A model generated the notes under the pieces. The model was given only the letters and a program-made list of their open reading frames with translations, made no database searches and was not told the DNA's origin. Shown here one piece after another: positions 40,891 through 50,270 of a stretch of 64,000 bases of DNA (its first letter is position 1; each line of letters begins with the position of its first letter). Source of the DNA: Klebsiella planticola ATCC 33531 (GTDB taxonomy: Bacteria; Pseudomonadota; Gammaproteobacteria; Enterobacterales; Enterobacteriaceae); assembly GCF_000735435.1 (NCBI RefSeq), contig NZ_JMPP01000067.1:186001-250000 (forward strand), written 5' to 3'. A program made the position numbers and the translations under genes.

Positions 40891-40925
40891 GCCGGATGAC
40901 GGCGCAAGCGCCTTATCCGGTCTAT
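40891..40925. repeat. REP element
   Basis: GCCGGATGACGGCGCAAGCG followed by CCTTATCCGGTCTAT is close to the REP consensus. It lies in the gap of about 300 bases between divergent tauA and the uhpA-like gene; AT-rich DNA on both sides must hold the two promoters. Confidence 0.85.
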
Positions 40926-41041
40926 AGCACCCGGCAAATTATTAAGATTTCGTTACATTCGTTACATATCCGCACCCCGGTGATTGCCAGCGCAGCGGCG
41001 GCAGGCATCATACAATCATGATTCGCTAAGAGAGTATGAAC

Positions 41042-41671
41042 ATGATTCGTGTAGTGCTGGTCGATGACCATGTGGTGGTGCGTTCCGGTTTTGCGCAGCT
41101 ACTCAGTCTCGAAGAGGATCTCGACATCGTTGGCCAGTTCAGCAGCGCGGCGGAAGCCTGGCCGGCGTTATTACGCGACGACGTCAACGTGGCGGTCATG
41201 GATATCGCTATGCCGGATGAAAACGGGCTGAGTCTGCTCAAGCGCCTGCGCACGCAAAAACCGCAGTTTCGCGCCATTATTCTCAGCATTTATGACACCC
41301 CGACTTTTGTACAGAGCGCGCTCGATGCAGGCGCCAGCGGCTATCTGACCAAGCGCTGCGGCCCGGAAGAGTTAGTTCAGGCGGTCCGCTCTGTCGGCAT
41401 GGGCGGACACTACCTGTGCGCCGATGCGCTGCGGGCGCTGCGCGGCGGGGAACAACCGGCGAGAGTGCTGGAAGGACTCACCCCGCGTGAACGTGAAGTG
41501 TTTGATTTACTGGTCAAAGGCGATAGCGTAAAAGAAATTGCCTTCAAACTCGATCTCAGCCACAAAACGGTGCATGTCCATCGCGCCAACGTGCTGGGCA
41601 AATTGCACTGCCAAAGCACGATCGAACTGGTGCACTTCGCTCTCGACCACCAGCTGCTGGCAGGGCATTAA
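41042..41671 (+). CDS. UhpA-like response regulator (NarL/FixJ family)
   Basis: A 209-residue response regulator. The receiver domain (1-120) has VDDH, phosphoacceptor D54 (AVMDIAMPD) and the lysine of YLTKRCGPEEL; the LuxR-type HTH (about 140-200) contains LTPREREVFDLL and the UhpA-like recognition end LSHKTVHVHRANVLGKL. It resembles E. coli UhpA but is clearly a diverged paralog. AGAGAG spaced 7 bases from ATG 41042 favours that start over ATG 41036. It is followed, with a 1-base overlap, by its kinase gene. The likely target is the uhpC-like and afuABC genes downstream. Confidence 0.88.
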   Translation: MIRVVLVDDHVVVRSGFAQLLSLEEDLDIVGQFSSAAEAWPALLRDDVNVAVMDIAMPDENGLSLLKRLRTQKPQFRAIILSIYDTPTFVQSALDAGASGYLTKRCGPEELVQAVRSVGMGGHYLCADALRALRGGEQPARVLEGLTPREREVFDLLVKGDSVKEIAFKLDLSHKTVHVHRANVLGKLHCQSTIELVHFALDHQLLAGH

Positions 41672-43212
41672 TGTCGCGCAGCCTTCGCCACGGGGTCATT
41701 TCGCTGTTCATTGTGCTGGCCTGGGGAAGCGGCTGGCTGATGCTGTGGACGCTCGGCTTTTATCTGACCCATAACGGCCAGCAGGCGGCACTGTTCCTGC
41801 CGCACGGCGTCTATCTGGCGCTGCTGATCCTGCTTTCGCGCCGCTACTGGCCCGCGCTGGTGATCCCCCCGCTGCTGATACTGCTCTGGCTGCGCAGCGA
41901 ACAGCTGCTGAACGGCTATATTCTGCTGGCCGCGCCGTTGATTAGCCTGCTCCCTGCCGCTCTCGCCCAACAGTGCTGGCATCGTTTTCCCCTCTACTGG
42001 CAGCGGCTGACGCTGCTGCTGGCCACGGTGACCGCCAGCGCATTACTCAACACTGCCCTGCTCTCGTCGTTTGTCAAAAGTCCGGCGATGATGCTCGGCC
42101 TGGCCTCGTTTACCGGCGGCGTGCTGCTGACGCCGTTTGTCTATCTGATTTTTGAATTCCTGCGCCAGCAGCACCGCTACCACCTGCTGGGGCTGGATAC
42201 CAACAATCCGCCCTTGCGCACTTCGTTAATCATCTGGTGCAGCCTGTTCTTTATTATCGGCATCGGCACCCAGATGGTGCTGTCGCCGGAAATCGAGCGC
42301 CTGCTGTTAATTATGGTGTTTCTGCCCAACGTGGTCATGGCGTGGAAGTTCGGCTGGCAGGGCGGCGTCCTCTCCGGCCTGCTGGGCAGCATGATGATCA
42401 CCATCGCCCGCCAGGTTGGCGTCGGATTCAGCAATCTGGTGGAGCTGGAAATTTTTCTGGCGACTCAGGCGCTGCTCGGCATCGGGCTGGGCATTGCCAT
42501 CAGCCGCCAGCAGCACCTGGCGCAAAACCTGCATCACTATCGCCAGCGGCTGGAAACGGAGCTGGCGGCGCGACGGGCGCTGACCGAAAAGCTGATCCAC
42601 ACCGAAGAAGACACCCGCAAAAGCCTGGCGCGCGAACTGCACGACGAAATCGGCCAGAACATCACCGCCATTCAGATCCAGTCGCAGCTGGTGAAACGGG
42701 CGCGCGATCCGGCGCAAACCCAGGCCGCCGCCAGCCAGATTAACGAGCTCGCGCGGCGTATTCACCACTCCACCCGCCAGCTGCTGCGCCAGCTGCGCCC
42801 CCCGGCCCTGGACGAACTGTCGTTTAAAGAGGCGCTACACCATCTGCTCAATGAGTTTGCCTTTGCCGAGCGCGGTATCCGCTGCCATTTTGACTATCAG
42901 CTTACCGCCACCCCGGCGAGCGAAACGGTGCGTTTTACCCTCTATCGGTTGCTGCAGGAGTTGCTCAATAACGTCTGTAAACACGCCGATGCCAGCGAGG
43001 TCGCCATTACCCTGTTTCAGCAGGGTGAGTGGCTGCGCCTGGAAGTGAAGGATAACGGTATCGGTATCAGCCCGGACAAAATTACCGGATTCGGTATTCA
43101 GGGCATGCGCGAGCGGGTCAGCGCCCTGGGCGGCGAGCTGACGCTGGAATCGCAGCGCGGAACGTGGGTAATTGTTAACCTGCCCACAAATTTGCAACAA
43201 ACGGCCTGCTAA
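41671..43212 (+). CDS. UhpB-like sensor histidine kinase (MASE1/HisKA_3)
   Basis: A 513-residue membrane kinase. About eight hydrophobic segments (about 8-275) form a MASE1-like sensor as in UhpB. A linker helix leads to the HisKA_3 dimerisation domain with RELHDEIGQN, where H324 is the phosphoacceptor. The ATPase domain has N, G1 and G2 boxes (LLQELLNNVCKHA, DNGIGI, GFGIQGMRERV). The ATG overlaps the stop of the regulator (TAATG). In the Uhp system UhpB works with UhpC, and a UhpC-like gene is the next one downstream. Confidence 0.88.
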   Translation: MSRSLRHGVISLFIVLAWGSGWLMLWTLGFYLTHNGQQAALFLPHGVYLALLILLSRRYWPALVIPPLLILLWLRSEQLLNGYILLAAPLISLLPAALAQQCWHRFPLYWQRLTLLLATVTASALLNTALLSSFVKSPAMMLGLASFTGGVLLTPFVYLIFEFLRQQHRYHLLGLDTNNPPLRTSLIIWCSLFFIIGIGTQMVLSPEIERLLLIMVFLPNVVMAWKFGWQGGVLSGLLGSMMITIARQVGVGFSNLVELEIFLATQALLGIGLGIAISRQQHLAQNLHHYRQRLETELAARRALTEKLIHTEEDTRKSLARELHDEIGQNITAIQIQSQLVKRARDPAQTQAAASQINELARRIHHSTRQLLRQLRPPALDELSFKEALHHLLNEFAFAERGIRCHFDYQLTATPASETVRFTLYRLLQELLNNVCKHADASEVAITLFQQGEWLRLEVKDNGIGISPDKITGFGIQGMRERVSALGGELTLESQRGTWVIVNLPTNLQQTAC

Positions 43213-43271
43213 CCAGGAAAAAGTCTTAGCCACTCCGGACTTTCTCTCATCCCTTTTCAAGTTCACTTCTC

Positions 43272-43467
43272 TATAACCTAAATAATTCGAGTTGCAGGAA
43301 GGTAGCAAGTGAGCAACAAATTCGTCGGGAACGAATTTGACCAGCCGAAGGCTGGCCTCCGGTGAGAGGCAGGAGTCTCTCATTAATCCCCAGGAGCTTA
43401 CATAAGTAAGTGACTGGGGTGAGTAAGTGCAGCTAACGCACATGCAACTTGAAGTATGACGGTTATA
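43272..43467. repeat. ERIC element with an extra internal segment
   Basis: The ends are the inverted repeats TATAACCTAAATAATTCGAG and AACTTGAAGTATGACGGTTA. The conserved ERIC core AATCCCCAGGAGCTTACAT then AAGTAAGTGACTGGGGTGAG is at 43385-43425, matching the classical ERIC primer sites. At about 196 bases it is longer than the common 127-base form by an insert at about 43314-43384. The insert itself holds hairpins (AAATTCGT with ACGAATTT; CCAGCC with GGCTGG). The element lies between the uhpB-like and uhpC-like genes and could be a folded part of their mRNA. Confidence 0.9.
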
Positions 43468-43490
43468 TAGTCAGCAAAACGGAGACGGCT

Positions 43491-44792
43491 ATGTACGCAC
43501 GCTCAGCAACTGACATCAACCAACATTACCGGACGCTGCGTCCACAGCTGCTGATGTACATGGTGATCGGCTATGCCGCGTTTTACCTGACGCGCAAAAG
43601 CGTCAACTACGTGCTGCCAGCGCTGCAAACGGATCTGGGGCTGGATAAAGGCGATATCGGCCTGCTGGGGTCGCTGTTTTACCTGACCTATGGCCTGTCG
43701 AAGTTTACCGCCGGGCTGTGGCACGACTGCCACGGGCAGCGCTGGTTTATGGGCGTTGGCCTGTTCACTACCGGCCTGCTGAACGTGGTCTTCGCCTTTG
43801 GCGAGTCGCTGACGCTGCTGCTGGCGGTCTGGTCGCTGAACGGATTTTTCCAGGGCTGGGGCTGGCCCCCCTGCGCCCGCCTGCTGACCCACTGGTATTC
43901 GCGCAACGAACGCGGTTTCTGGTGGGGGTGCTGGAATATGTCGATCAATATCGGTGGGGCGATTATCCCTCTGATTAGCGCCTTTGCCGCCCACTGGTGG
44001 GGCTGGCAGTCGGCGATGCTGACACCGGGGATTATCAGCATGGCGTTGGGGATCTGTTTAACGCTGCAGCTGAAAGGGACGCCTCAGGAAGAGGGACTGC
44101 CGTCAGTTGGCGCCTGGCGTCAGGATCCGCTGGAGCTGCGCCAGGAGCAGCAAAGCCCGCCGATGGGGCTATGGCAGATGTTGCGTACCACGATGTTGCA
44201 GAACTCAATGATCTGGCTGCTGGGCGTCTCTTACGTGCTGGTCTACCTGATCCGCATTGCGCTCAACGACTGGGGCAACATCTGGCTGACGGAGAGCCAC
44301 GGCGTCAATTTGCTCAGCGCCAATGCCACGGTCATGTTGTTTGAAGCGGGCGGACTGCTTGGCGCGCTGTTCGCCGGTTGGGGCTCGGATCTGCTGTTCA
44401 GCGGCCAGCGGGCGCCGATGATTTTGCTATTCACGCTGGGACTGATGGTCTCCGTCGCCGCCCTCTGGCTGGCCCCGGTGCATCACTACGCGCTGCTGGC
44501 GGTCTGTTTCTTTACGGTGGGCTTCTTCGTTTTTGGCCCGCAAATGTTGATTGGCCTCGCCGCGGTGGAGTGCGGACACAAAGCGGCGGCGGGTTCGATT
44601 ACGGGTTTTCTCGGCCTGTTCGCCTATCTGGGGGCAGCGCTGGCGGGCTGGCCTCTGTCGCTGGTCATTGAACGCTACGGCTGGCCGGGCATGTTCAGTT
44701 TGCTTTCGGTCGCCGCGGTACTGATGGGTTTATTACTGATGCCGCTGCTGATGGCGAGCATGACTACCTCTGCTGCTCAAAGGATAAAATAA
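43491..44792 (+). CDS. UhpC-like MFS sensor/transporter
   Basis: A 433-residue organophosphate:phosphate antiporter-family protein with 12 membrane helices. It is similar to E. coli UhpC, the glucose-6-phosphate receptor that signals through UhpB (for example GYAAFYLTRKSVNYVLPAL, NGFFQGWGWPPCARLLTHWY, NDWGNIWLTE, GFFVFGPQMLIG). GGAG upstream of ATG 43491 sets the start; the ORF extends in frame to 43449 within the ERIC element. Its stop overlaps the afuA start (TAATG), tying the sensor to the transporter. No uhpT follows, so the controlled uptake system is probably AfuABC. Confidence 0.88.
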   Translation: MYARSATDINQHYRTLRPQLLMYMVIGYAAFYLTRKSVNYVLPALQTDLGLDKGDIGLLGSLFYLTYGLSKFTAGLWHDCHGQRWFMGVGLFTTGLLNVVFAFGESLTLLLAVWSLNGFFQGWGWPPCARLLTHWYSRNERGFWWGCWNMSINIGGAIIPLISAFAAHWWGWQSAMLTPGIISMALGICLTLQLKGTPQEEGLPSVGAWRQDPLELRQEQQSPPMGLWQMLRTTMLQNSMIWLLGVSYVLVYLIRIALNDWGNIWLTESHGVNLLSANATVMLFEAGGLLGALFAGWGSDLLFSGQRAPMILLFTLGLMVSVAALWLAPVHHYALLAVCFFTVGFFVFGPQMLIGLAAVECGHKAAAGSITGFLGLFAYLGAALAGWPLSLVIERYGWPGMFSLLSVAAVLMGLLLMPLLMASMTTSAAQRIK

Positions 44793-45823
44793 TGAAAAAA
44801 ACTCTGGTCACTACCCTGATTGCTTCCGGCATTGCGCTGGCGACGCTAAGCGGCGCGGCGCACGCCAAAGGTCGACTGGTGGTCTATTGCAGCGCCACCA
44901 ACGAAATGTGTGAAGCCGAAACCAAAGCCTTCGGCGACAAATATGATGTCAAAACCTCGTTTATTCGCAACGGTTCCGGCAGCACGCTGGCGAAGGTCGA
45001 TGCCGAGAAGAAAAACCCGCAGGCCGATGTCTGGTACGGCGGTACCCTTGATCCGCAGTCCCAGGCCGGTGAAATGGGCCTGCTGCAACCCTATAAGTCG
45101 CCGAATCTTACGCAGGTGATGGAGCAGTTCCGCGATCCGGCGAAGCTGAAAGGCAACTACTCTTCGGCGGTGTACGTCGGCATCCTCGGCTTCGGCGTCA
45201 ATACCCAGCGCCTGAAAGAGAAAAATCTGCCGGTGCCAAAATGCTGGAAGGATCTGACCAAACCGGAATACAAAGGCGAAATCCAGATCGCCGACCCGCA
45301 AAGCTCCGGCACCGCCTATACCGCGCTGGCGACCTTCGCCCAGCTGTGGGGAGAAGATCAGGCCTTTGATTACCTGAAACAGCTCAACGCCAACGTCTCT
45401 CAGTACACCAAATCCGGTATCGCCCCGGCGCGTAACGCCGCCCGCGGTGAAACGGCCATTGGCATCGGCTTCCTGCACGACTACTCGCTGGAAAAAGAAC
45501 AGGGCGCACCGCTGGAGCTGATCTCGCCTTGCGAAGGCACCGGCTATGAAATTGGCGGCGTCAGCATTCTGAAGGGCGCGCGCAACCTCGACAACGCCAA
45601 ACTGTTTGTCGACTGGGTGCTGTCGAAAGAGGCCCAGGAGCTGGCGTGGAAAAAAGGCAAGTCTTATCAGATCCTGACCAACACCACCGCCGAAACCTCG
45701 CCGAACTCGCTGAAGCTCGACGACCTGAAGCTCATCAACTACGACATGGATAAATACGGCTCAACGGACGTGCGTAAAGCGCTGATCAATAAATGGGTCA
45801 GCGAAGTGAAGATGGGCAAATAA
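44792..45823 (+). CDS. afuA: AfuA-type ABC transporter substrate-binding protein
   Basis: A periplasmic binding protein of 343 residues with a 25-residue signal peptide ending AAHA. The mature protein begins KGRLVVYCSATNEMCEAETK and resembles AfuA. This family was first annotated as ferric-ion binding, but AfuA of Actinobacillus and Citrobacter was later reported to bind glucose-6-phosphate and related sugar phosphates. The UhpABC-like genes immediately upstream support sugar-phosphate use. A REP element separates it from the permease gene. Confidence 0.88.
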   Translation: MKKTLVTTLIASGIALATLSGAAHAKGRLVVYCSATNEMCEAETKAFGDKYDVKTSFIRNGSGSTLAKVDAEKKNPQADVWYGGTLDPQSQAGEMGLLQPYKSPNLTQVMEQFRDPAKLKGNYSSAVYVGILGFGVNTQRLKEKNLPVPKCWKDLTKPEYKGEIQIADPQSSGTAYTALATFAQLWGEDQAFDYLKQLNANVSQYTKSGIAPARNAARGETAIGIGFLHDYSLEKEQGAPLELISPCEGTGYEIGGVSILKGARNLDNAKLFVDWVLSKEAQELAWKKGKSYQILTNTTAETSPNSLKLDDLKLINYDMDKYGSTDVRKALINKWVSEVKMGK

Positions 45824-45842
45824 GCCCACTCTTGCGGTTAAT

Positions 45843-45872
45843 GCCGGGCGGCGGCTTCGCCTGACCCGGCCT
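45843..45872. repeat. REP-like element between afuA and afuB
   Basis: GCCGGGCGGCGGCTTCGCCT followed by GACCCGGCC forms a short REP-type hairpin in the 75-base gap. In such a place REP elements often stabilise the upstream binding-protein mRNA, giving more AfuA than permease. Confidence 0.75.
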
Positions 45873-45898
45873 TCAACTTCCTCAACACCGGAACCGCT

Positions 45899-47977
45899 AT
45901 GTCACACACACTTGCACTCCATCCCGTGAAAAAACGGGATGCGATATTCCTTTGGGTTTTATTCGGCTGGCTGGCGTTCGCCCTGCTGCCGAGCTGGAGC
46001 CTGGATTACGGTCTGCTGGAGTCCACGAGCGATGAAATCCTCGCGGCCTACGGCTGGTCACAGTTCAATATCAGCTGGCTCTGGTATCTGTTGCCGAGCC
46101 TGCTGCTGATTCGTCCCTGGCAGGAAGCCGCGCGGGAGCAGCGCAGCCGCCACTACCTCGACGCGGGCTGGGCGTTATTATGCATGGCGTTTATCGTAAT
46201 CAGCGCCACCGTTGAAGGTCGTGGGTTAGGCTACGCCACCATCGTGCTGTTTGCCGCGCTGGGCGCCATCATGACGCTGGCGCTCACCCGCCTTGAATGG
46301 CTGGGCGGCGACCGCTTTGTGATTGGTTCGCTGGTCACCATCGTGGCGTTAATTGGCGTCTTTATCGTCTGGCCGAGCATCGCTATTTTCATCCCGATGT
46401 TCACCAACGACGCCGGCGAGTTTGCCCCGCTGGCGTTTATGACCGTGCTGTCGCAGGCGCATATTGTCCAGGTGATCCTCAACTCCATCGCCCTGTCGAT
46501 TGCGGTAGGCATCGGCTGCACTTTCTTCGGTCTGGTACTGGCGATTTACACCACCCGCATCGCCAGGCGCAGCGCCGTTATTGGTCGTATCTTCTCGATT
46601 CTGCCCATCGTCACCCCGCCGTTCGTCGTCGGCCTCGGCGTAACCCTGATGATGGGCCGTTCCGGCTATGTCACCGAGTTTATGGTGGAGTGGTTCGGCT
46701 TAACCAACACCAACTGGCTGTACGGGTTTACCGGCATCTGGCTGGCGCAGGTGCTGGCCTTCACTCCCATGGCGTTTATGATCCTCGACGGGGCGATTAA
46801 GACTATCCATCCGTCGCTGGAGGAGGCGTCGTACACCCTGCGCGCCAGCCGCTGGCAGACCTTTAACGGCGTCTTCGTCCCGCTGCTGAAACCGGCGCTG
46901 GCGAACGCGTTTTTAATCGTCATCGTCCAGTCGCTGGCCGACTTCAGCAACCCGCTGGTGCTCGGCGGCAACTTCGACGTGCTGGCAACGCAGATCTACT
47001 TCTACATCACCGGTTCGCAGCTCGATTATCAGGCGGCGAGTACGCTGGGCGCGTTCCTGCTGCTGTTCTCCCTGCTGGTGTTCTGTATTCAGTATATGTG
47101 GATCGGCAAGCGCTCCTACGTCACGGTCTCCGGTAAGTCCTATCGCGGCGACGTGCAGCCGCTGCCGGTGACCCTGGTGTGGAGCGTGATCGCCATTCTG
47201 GCGGTGTGGGTAGCCTTCAACGCCCTGCTCTACGGCAGCATTTTCTACGGCAGCTTTACCGTCAACTGGGGCGTGGACTACACCCTGACGCTGGATAATT
47301 TTATCAAGTTGTTCGGCCAGGGAATGAGCGACGGGGCGTGGCCTTCACTGCTCGACACCCTGCTGTACGCCGGGATCGCCGCGCCGATTACCGCCGCTTT
47401 CGGCCTGCTGATCGCCTGGGTTGTGGTGCGCCAGCAGTTTAAAGGTAAAAAGACCATCGAGTTCACCACCATGCTGTGCTTCGCGGTGCCGGGCACCGTG
47501 GCGGGCGTCTCCTATATTCTCGCCTTTAACAGCGCGCCGGTGTACCTCACCGGAACGGCGGCGATTGTGATTATGTCGATGGTGATGCGTAACGTGCCGG
47601 TTGGCATTCGGGCAGGCATTGCCGGTTTAGGCCAGATCGACAAATCGCTGGATGAAGCCTCGCTCAGCCTGCGCGCCGGAAGCCTACGCACCATTACGCA
47701 TATTCTGCTGCCGCTGCTGCGCCCGGCGATCCTCTCGGCGCTGATCTACAGCTTTGTGCGCGCCATTACCACCGTCAGCGCCATTGTGTTCCTCGTGACC
47801 CCGGACACCCGCGTCGCGACCGCCTATATCCTTAACCGGGTGGAAGACGGCGAATACGGCGTGGCGATCGCCTACGGATCGATTCTGATCGTAGTGATGC
47901 TGGCGATTATTTTCATCTTTGACTGGCTGATCGGGGAAGCGCGTATCTCCCGGTCAAAAGCCAAAAACCAGGCATAA
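45899..47977 (+). CDS. afuB: AfuB-type ABC transporter permease
   Basis: An inner-membrane permease of 692 residues with two fused transmembrane domains (about 12-14 helices in total). Each half has an EAA loop (about [20 protein letters not shown] near 305 and [20 protein letters not shown] near 585), so a single polypeptide can form the whole channel, as in FbpB/AfuB proteins. The E. coli K-12 copy beside afuC is truncated; here it is full length. Its stop overlaps an in-frame upstream ATG of afuC by one base. Confidence 0.9.
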   Translation: MSHTLALHPVKKRDAIFLWVLFGWLAFALLPSWSLDYGLLESTSDEILAAYGWSQFNISWLWYLLPSLLLIRPWQEAAREQRSRHYLDAGWALLCMAFIVISATVEGRGLGYATIVLFAALGAIMTLALTRLEWLGGDRFVIGSLVTIVALIGVFIVWPSIAIFIPMFTNDAGEFAPLAFMTVLSQAHIVQVILNSIALSIAVGIGCTFFGLVLAIYTTRIARRSAVIGRIFSILPIVTPPFVVGLGVTLMMGRSGYVTEFMVEWFGLTNTNWLYGFTGIWLAQVLAFTPMAFMILDGAIKTIHPSLEEASYTLRASRWQTFNGVFVPLLKPALANAFLIVIVQSLADFSNPLVLGGNFDVLATQIYFYITGSQLDYQAASTLGAFLLLFSLLVFCIQYMWIGKRSYVTVSGKSYRGDVQPLPVTLVWSVIAILAVWVAFNALLYGSIFYGSFTVNWGVDYTLTLDNFIKLFGQGMSDGAWPSLLDTLLYAGIAAPITAAFGLLIAWVVVRQQFKGKKTIEFTTMLCFAVPGTVAGVSYILAFNSAPVYLTGTAAIVIMSMVMRNVPVGIRAGIAGLGQIDKSLDEASLSLRAGSLRTITHILLPLLRPAILSALIYSFVRAITTVSAIVFLVTPDTRVATAYILNRVEDGEYGVAIAYGSILIVVMLAIIFIFDWLIGEARISRSKAKNQA

Positions 47978-47988
47978 TGGAGCGCACT

Positions 47989-49035
47989 ATGAGTCAGAAA
48001 AATTTTGTTGAGCTGCGCAATGTCACCAAGCAATTCGGCAGCAACAGGGTTATCGACAATATCAATCTCACCATTCCGCAGGGGCAAATGGTGACGCTGC
48101 TCGGCCCTTCCGGCTGCGGCAAAACGACCATTCTGCGCCTGGTGGCCGGGCTGGAAAAACCGAGCGCAGGGCAGATTTTCATTGATGGCGAGGACGTTAC
48201 CCATCGCTCGATTCAGCAGCGCGACATCTGCATGGTGTTTCAGTCTTACGCCCTGTTTCCGCACATGTCGCTGGGGGATAACGTCGGCTACGGTCTGAAG
48301 ATGCTTGGCGTGTCGCGCAGCGACGTGAAAGCGCGGGTGAAAGAGGCGCTGGCGATGGTGGATCTGGAAGGATTTGAAGACCGCTATGTCGATCAGATCT
48401 CCGGCGGTCAGCAGCAGCGCGTGGCGCTGGCGCGCGCCCTGATCCTCAAGCCGAAGGTGCTGCTGTTTGACGAACCGCTGAGCAACCTCGACGCCAACCT
48501 CAGGCGCAGCATGCGCGATAAGATCCGCGAGCTGCAAAAGCAGTTTGATATCACCTCGCTGTACGTGACCCACGATCAGAGCGAAGCCTTTGCGGTTTCC
48601 GATACCGTGCTGGTGATGAACAAGGGCCATATCATGCAGATCGGCTCGCCACAGGATCTTTACCGCCAGCCCGCGTCGCGCTTTATGGCGAGCTTTATGG
48701 GCGACGCCAACCTGTTCCCGGCCGCCTTCAGCGAGGATTTTGTCGATATTTATGGCTATCGGCTGCCGAGACCGCTGCATTTCGCCGCCGAGGGCGAAGG
48801 CAGCGTCGGCGTACGTCCGGAGGCGATTACCCTGAGCGATCGCGGCGAGGAGAGCCAGCGCTGTACCATCCGCCACGTGGCCTATATGGGACCGCAGTAT
48901 GAGGTGACGGTGGAGTGGCACGGGCAGGAAATCTTGCTGCAGGTGAATGCGACGCGGCTGCAGCCGGATGTCGGCGAGCAGTATTACCTCGAAATCCACC
49001 CATACGGGATGTTTGTATTAGCCGATGCGGCGTAA
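47989..49035 (+). CDS. afuC: AfuC-type ABC transporter ATP-binding protein
   Basis: The ATPase of the AfuABC importer, 348 residues, nearly identical in length and sequence to E. coli AfuC (FbpC). Walker [10 protein letters not shown] (39-47), signature [15 protein letters not shown], Walker [13 protein letters not shown] and H-loop VTHDQSEA are present. A C-terminal TOBE domain (about 250-348) ends [19 protein letters not shown] six bases before ATG 47989 supports that start over ATG 47977. A degenerate copy of its 3' end lies 166 bases downstream. mmuM follows convergently, as next to afuC in E. coli. Confidence 0.93.
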   Translation: MSQKNFVELRNVTKQFGSNRVIDNINLTIPQGQMVTLLGPSGCGKTTILRLVAGLEKPSAGQIFIDGEDVTHRSIQQRDICMVFQSYALFPHMSLGDNVGYGLKMLGVSRSDVKARVKEALAMVDLEGFEDRYVDQISGGQQQRVALARALILKPKVLLFDEPLSNLDANLRRSMRDKIRELQKQFDITSLYVTHDQSEAFAVSDTVLVMNKGHIMQIGSPQDLYRQPASRFMASFMGDANLFPAAFSEDFVDIYGYRLPRPLHFAAEGEGSVGVRPEAITLSDRGEESQRCTIRHVAYMGPQYEVTVEWHGQEILLQVNATRLQPDVGEQYYLEIHPYGMFVLADAA

Positions 49036-49249
49036 CTGACGCCGGGTGGCGGCTTACGCCTTACCCGGCCTACGGTTCGTGTACTACGGCTCGTGTACCT
49101 TGCAGGCTGGGTAAGCACAGCGCCCCCGGCCTAAGGTTTTGCAACCCGATAACCTTGAAATCCACACGTAGCGGATGCTTGTGCTGGCCGATGCGGCGTA
49201 ACTGATGCCGGGTGGCGGCTTGCGCCTTACCCTGCCTACGGTTCGTGTA
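48987..49249. repeat. Tandem duplication of the afuC 3' end plus REP (166-base period)
   Basis: Segment 48987-49083 (afuC codons for [15 protein letters not shown], stop and REP) recurs in diverged form at 49153-49249, same length and order. In the second copy the frame reads LEIHT, then a TAG stop, then RMLVLADAA and TAA. The REP units and the CTTGCAGG...GGGTAAGC segment after each copy are also repeated. It is a pseudogene fragment produced by local duplication. Confidence 0.85.
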
Positions 49250-49332
49250 GCTTGCAGGTCGGGTAAGCGCAGCGCCCCCGCACCTGGAGGTCGGATACCT
49301 TGTAGGCCGGGTAAGCGCAGCGCCACCCGGCA
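49041..49332. repeat. BIME cluster of REP elements
   Basis: At least five REP-type units alternate in orientation: GCCGGGTGGCGGCTTACGCC at 49041, inverted units ending near 49131, GCCGGGTGGCGGCTTGCGCC at 49207, an inverted unit at about 49257-49280, and GGCCGGGTAAGCGCAGCGCC at 49303. They fill the gap of about 300 bases between the convergent afuC and mmuM. No gene other than the afuC fragment is seen. Confidence 0.85.
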
Positions 49333-49337
49333 GCCAC

Positions 49338-50270
49338 TCAGCGCTGCGCGTTCAACTCCGCAATATCCTTCGGCGTCGTCCGGCAGCAGCCGCCAATCAG
49401 CTTCGCCCCTGCGGCCTGCCACTGCGGCAAGTAACCCGCCAGGGTGGCGCAGGCTTCACCATGGTGATGCCAGGTTTTGGTCACCGGGTCATAATGCTCA
49501 CCGGAGTTAGGGTAAACCACCAGCGGCAGCGCCGTCAGGCTATGCAGATGCTCCAGCGCGGCGGTGGTGTCTTCCAGCGCGATACAGTTAATTCCCAGCG
49601 CCACAATCTGCGGGTAGTTCGCCAGTATGGAAATCACTTCCCGCAGCGGGGTTCCGTCGCTGAGATGCTGCGCATCGCGCAGGGTAAACGAGAACCACGC
49701 CCGCGCACGAGGATAGGTACTCAACAGCTCCACCAGCGCCTTAATCTCGGTAAAGTTGGGCATGGTTTCGCAGGCCAGCAGATCGGCCCCGGCGTCGAGC
49801 AGCGCTTCCACCCGCGGGCGGTGGAACGCCTGAAACTCTTCGCGGCTCCGGACATAATCGCCACGATACTCCGAACCATCCGCCAGGAACGCGCCGTACG
49901 GCCCGACCGAACCGGCAACCAGCAGCGTGCCCGCCTGCGGGTTCTCCGCCAGATAGGCTTCCCGCGCCTTCCGCGCCAGTTCAACGCTTTTACCGATCAG
50001 CGCCTTCGACTGCGCTTCATCCAGCCCGCGGGCGGCAAACCCCGCCGGGGTAGCCTGATAGCTGGCGGTAATAGCGACCTGCGCGCCGGCGCGAAAGTAA
50101 TCCAGATGGACTTCGCGGATAAGTTCCGGGTTGTCGACCAGCACTTTTGCCGACCACAGGCTGTCGGCGAGATTGCAGCCGCGCGCTTCCAGCTCCGTCG
50201 CCATCGCGCCGTCCAGCAAGATAAAGGGCCGGGTGTCCAGGATGGTGGTTAACGGATTATTCTGCGACAT
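49338..50270 (-). CDS. mmuM: Homocysteine S-methyltransferase MmuM
   Basis: MmuM moves a methyl group from S-methylmethionine (or S-adenosylmethionine) to homocysteine, giving methionine. It has 310 residues, as in E. coli. The zinc-binding cysteines are C229 in GINC and C295/C296 in GGCCRTTP. The barrel N-terminus [16 protein letters not shown] is conserved. Its start lies 14 bases inside the end of mmuP, so the two are coupled, and MetJ control of mmuP should extend to it. Confidence 0.96.
   Translation of the reverse strand: MSQNNPLTTILDTRPFILLDGAMATELEARGCNLADSLWSAKVLVDNPELIREVHLDYFRAGAQVAITASYQATPAGFAARGLDEAQSKALIGKSVELARKAREAYLAENPQAGTLLVAGSVGPYGAFLADGSEYRGDYVRSREEFQAFHRPRVEALLDAGADLLACETMPNFTEIKALVELLSTYPRARAWFSFTLRDAQHLSDGTPLREVISILANYPQIVALGINCIALEDTTAALEHLHSLTALPLVVYPNSGEHYDPVTKTWHHHGEACATLAGYLPQWQAAGAKLIGGCCRTTPKDIAELNAQR

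Noticed and set aside
43272-43467. Small integron attC site or MITE carrying a transposase remnant
   Set aside because: The ends and core match the ERIC element. No transposase fragment or integron core site is present.
47872-48999. Minus-strand ORF of 375 codons opposite afuC
   Set aside because: It is antisense to a gene with all ABC ATPase motifs intact and shows no recognisable domain.
49036-49337. CRISPR-like array because of short repeats
   Set aside because: The repeats are alternating REP units of irregular spacing plus a duplicated gene end, without constant spacers or cas genes.
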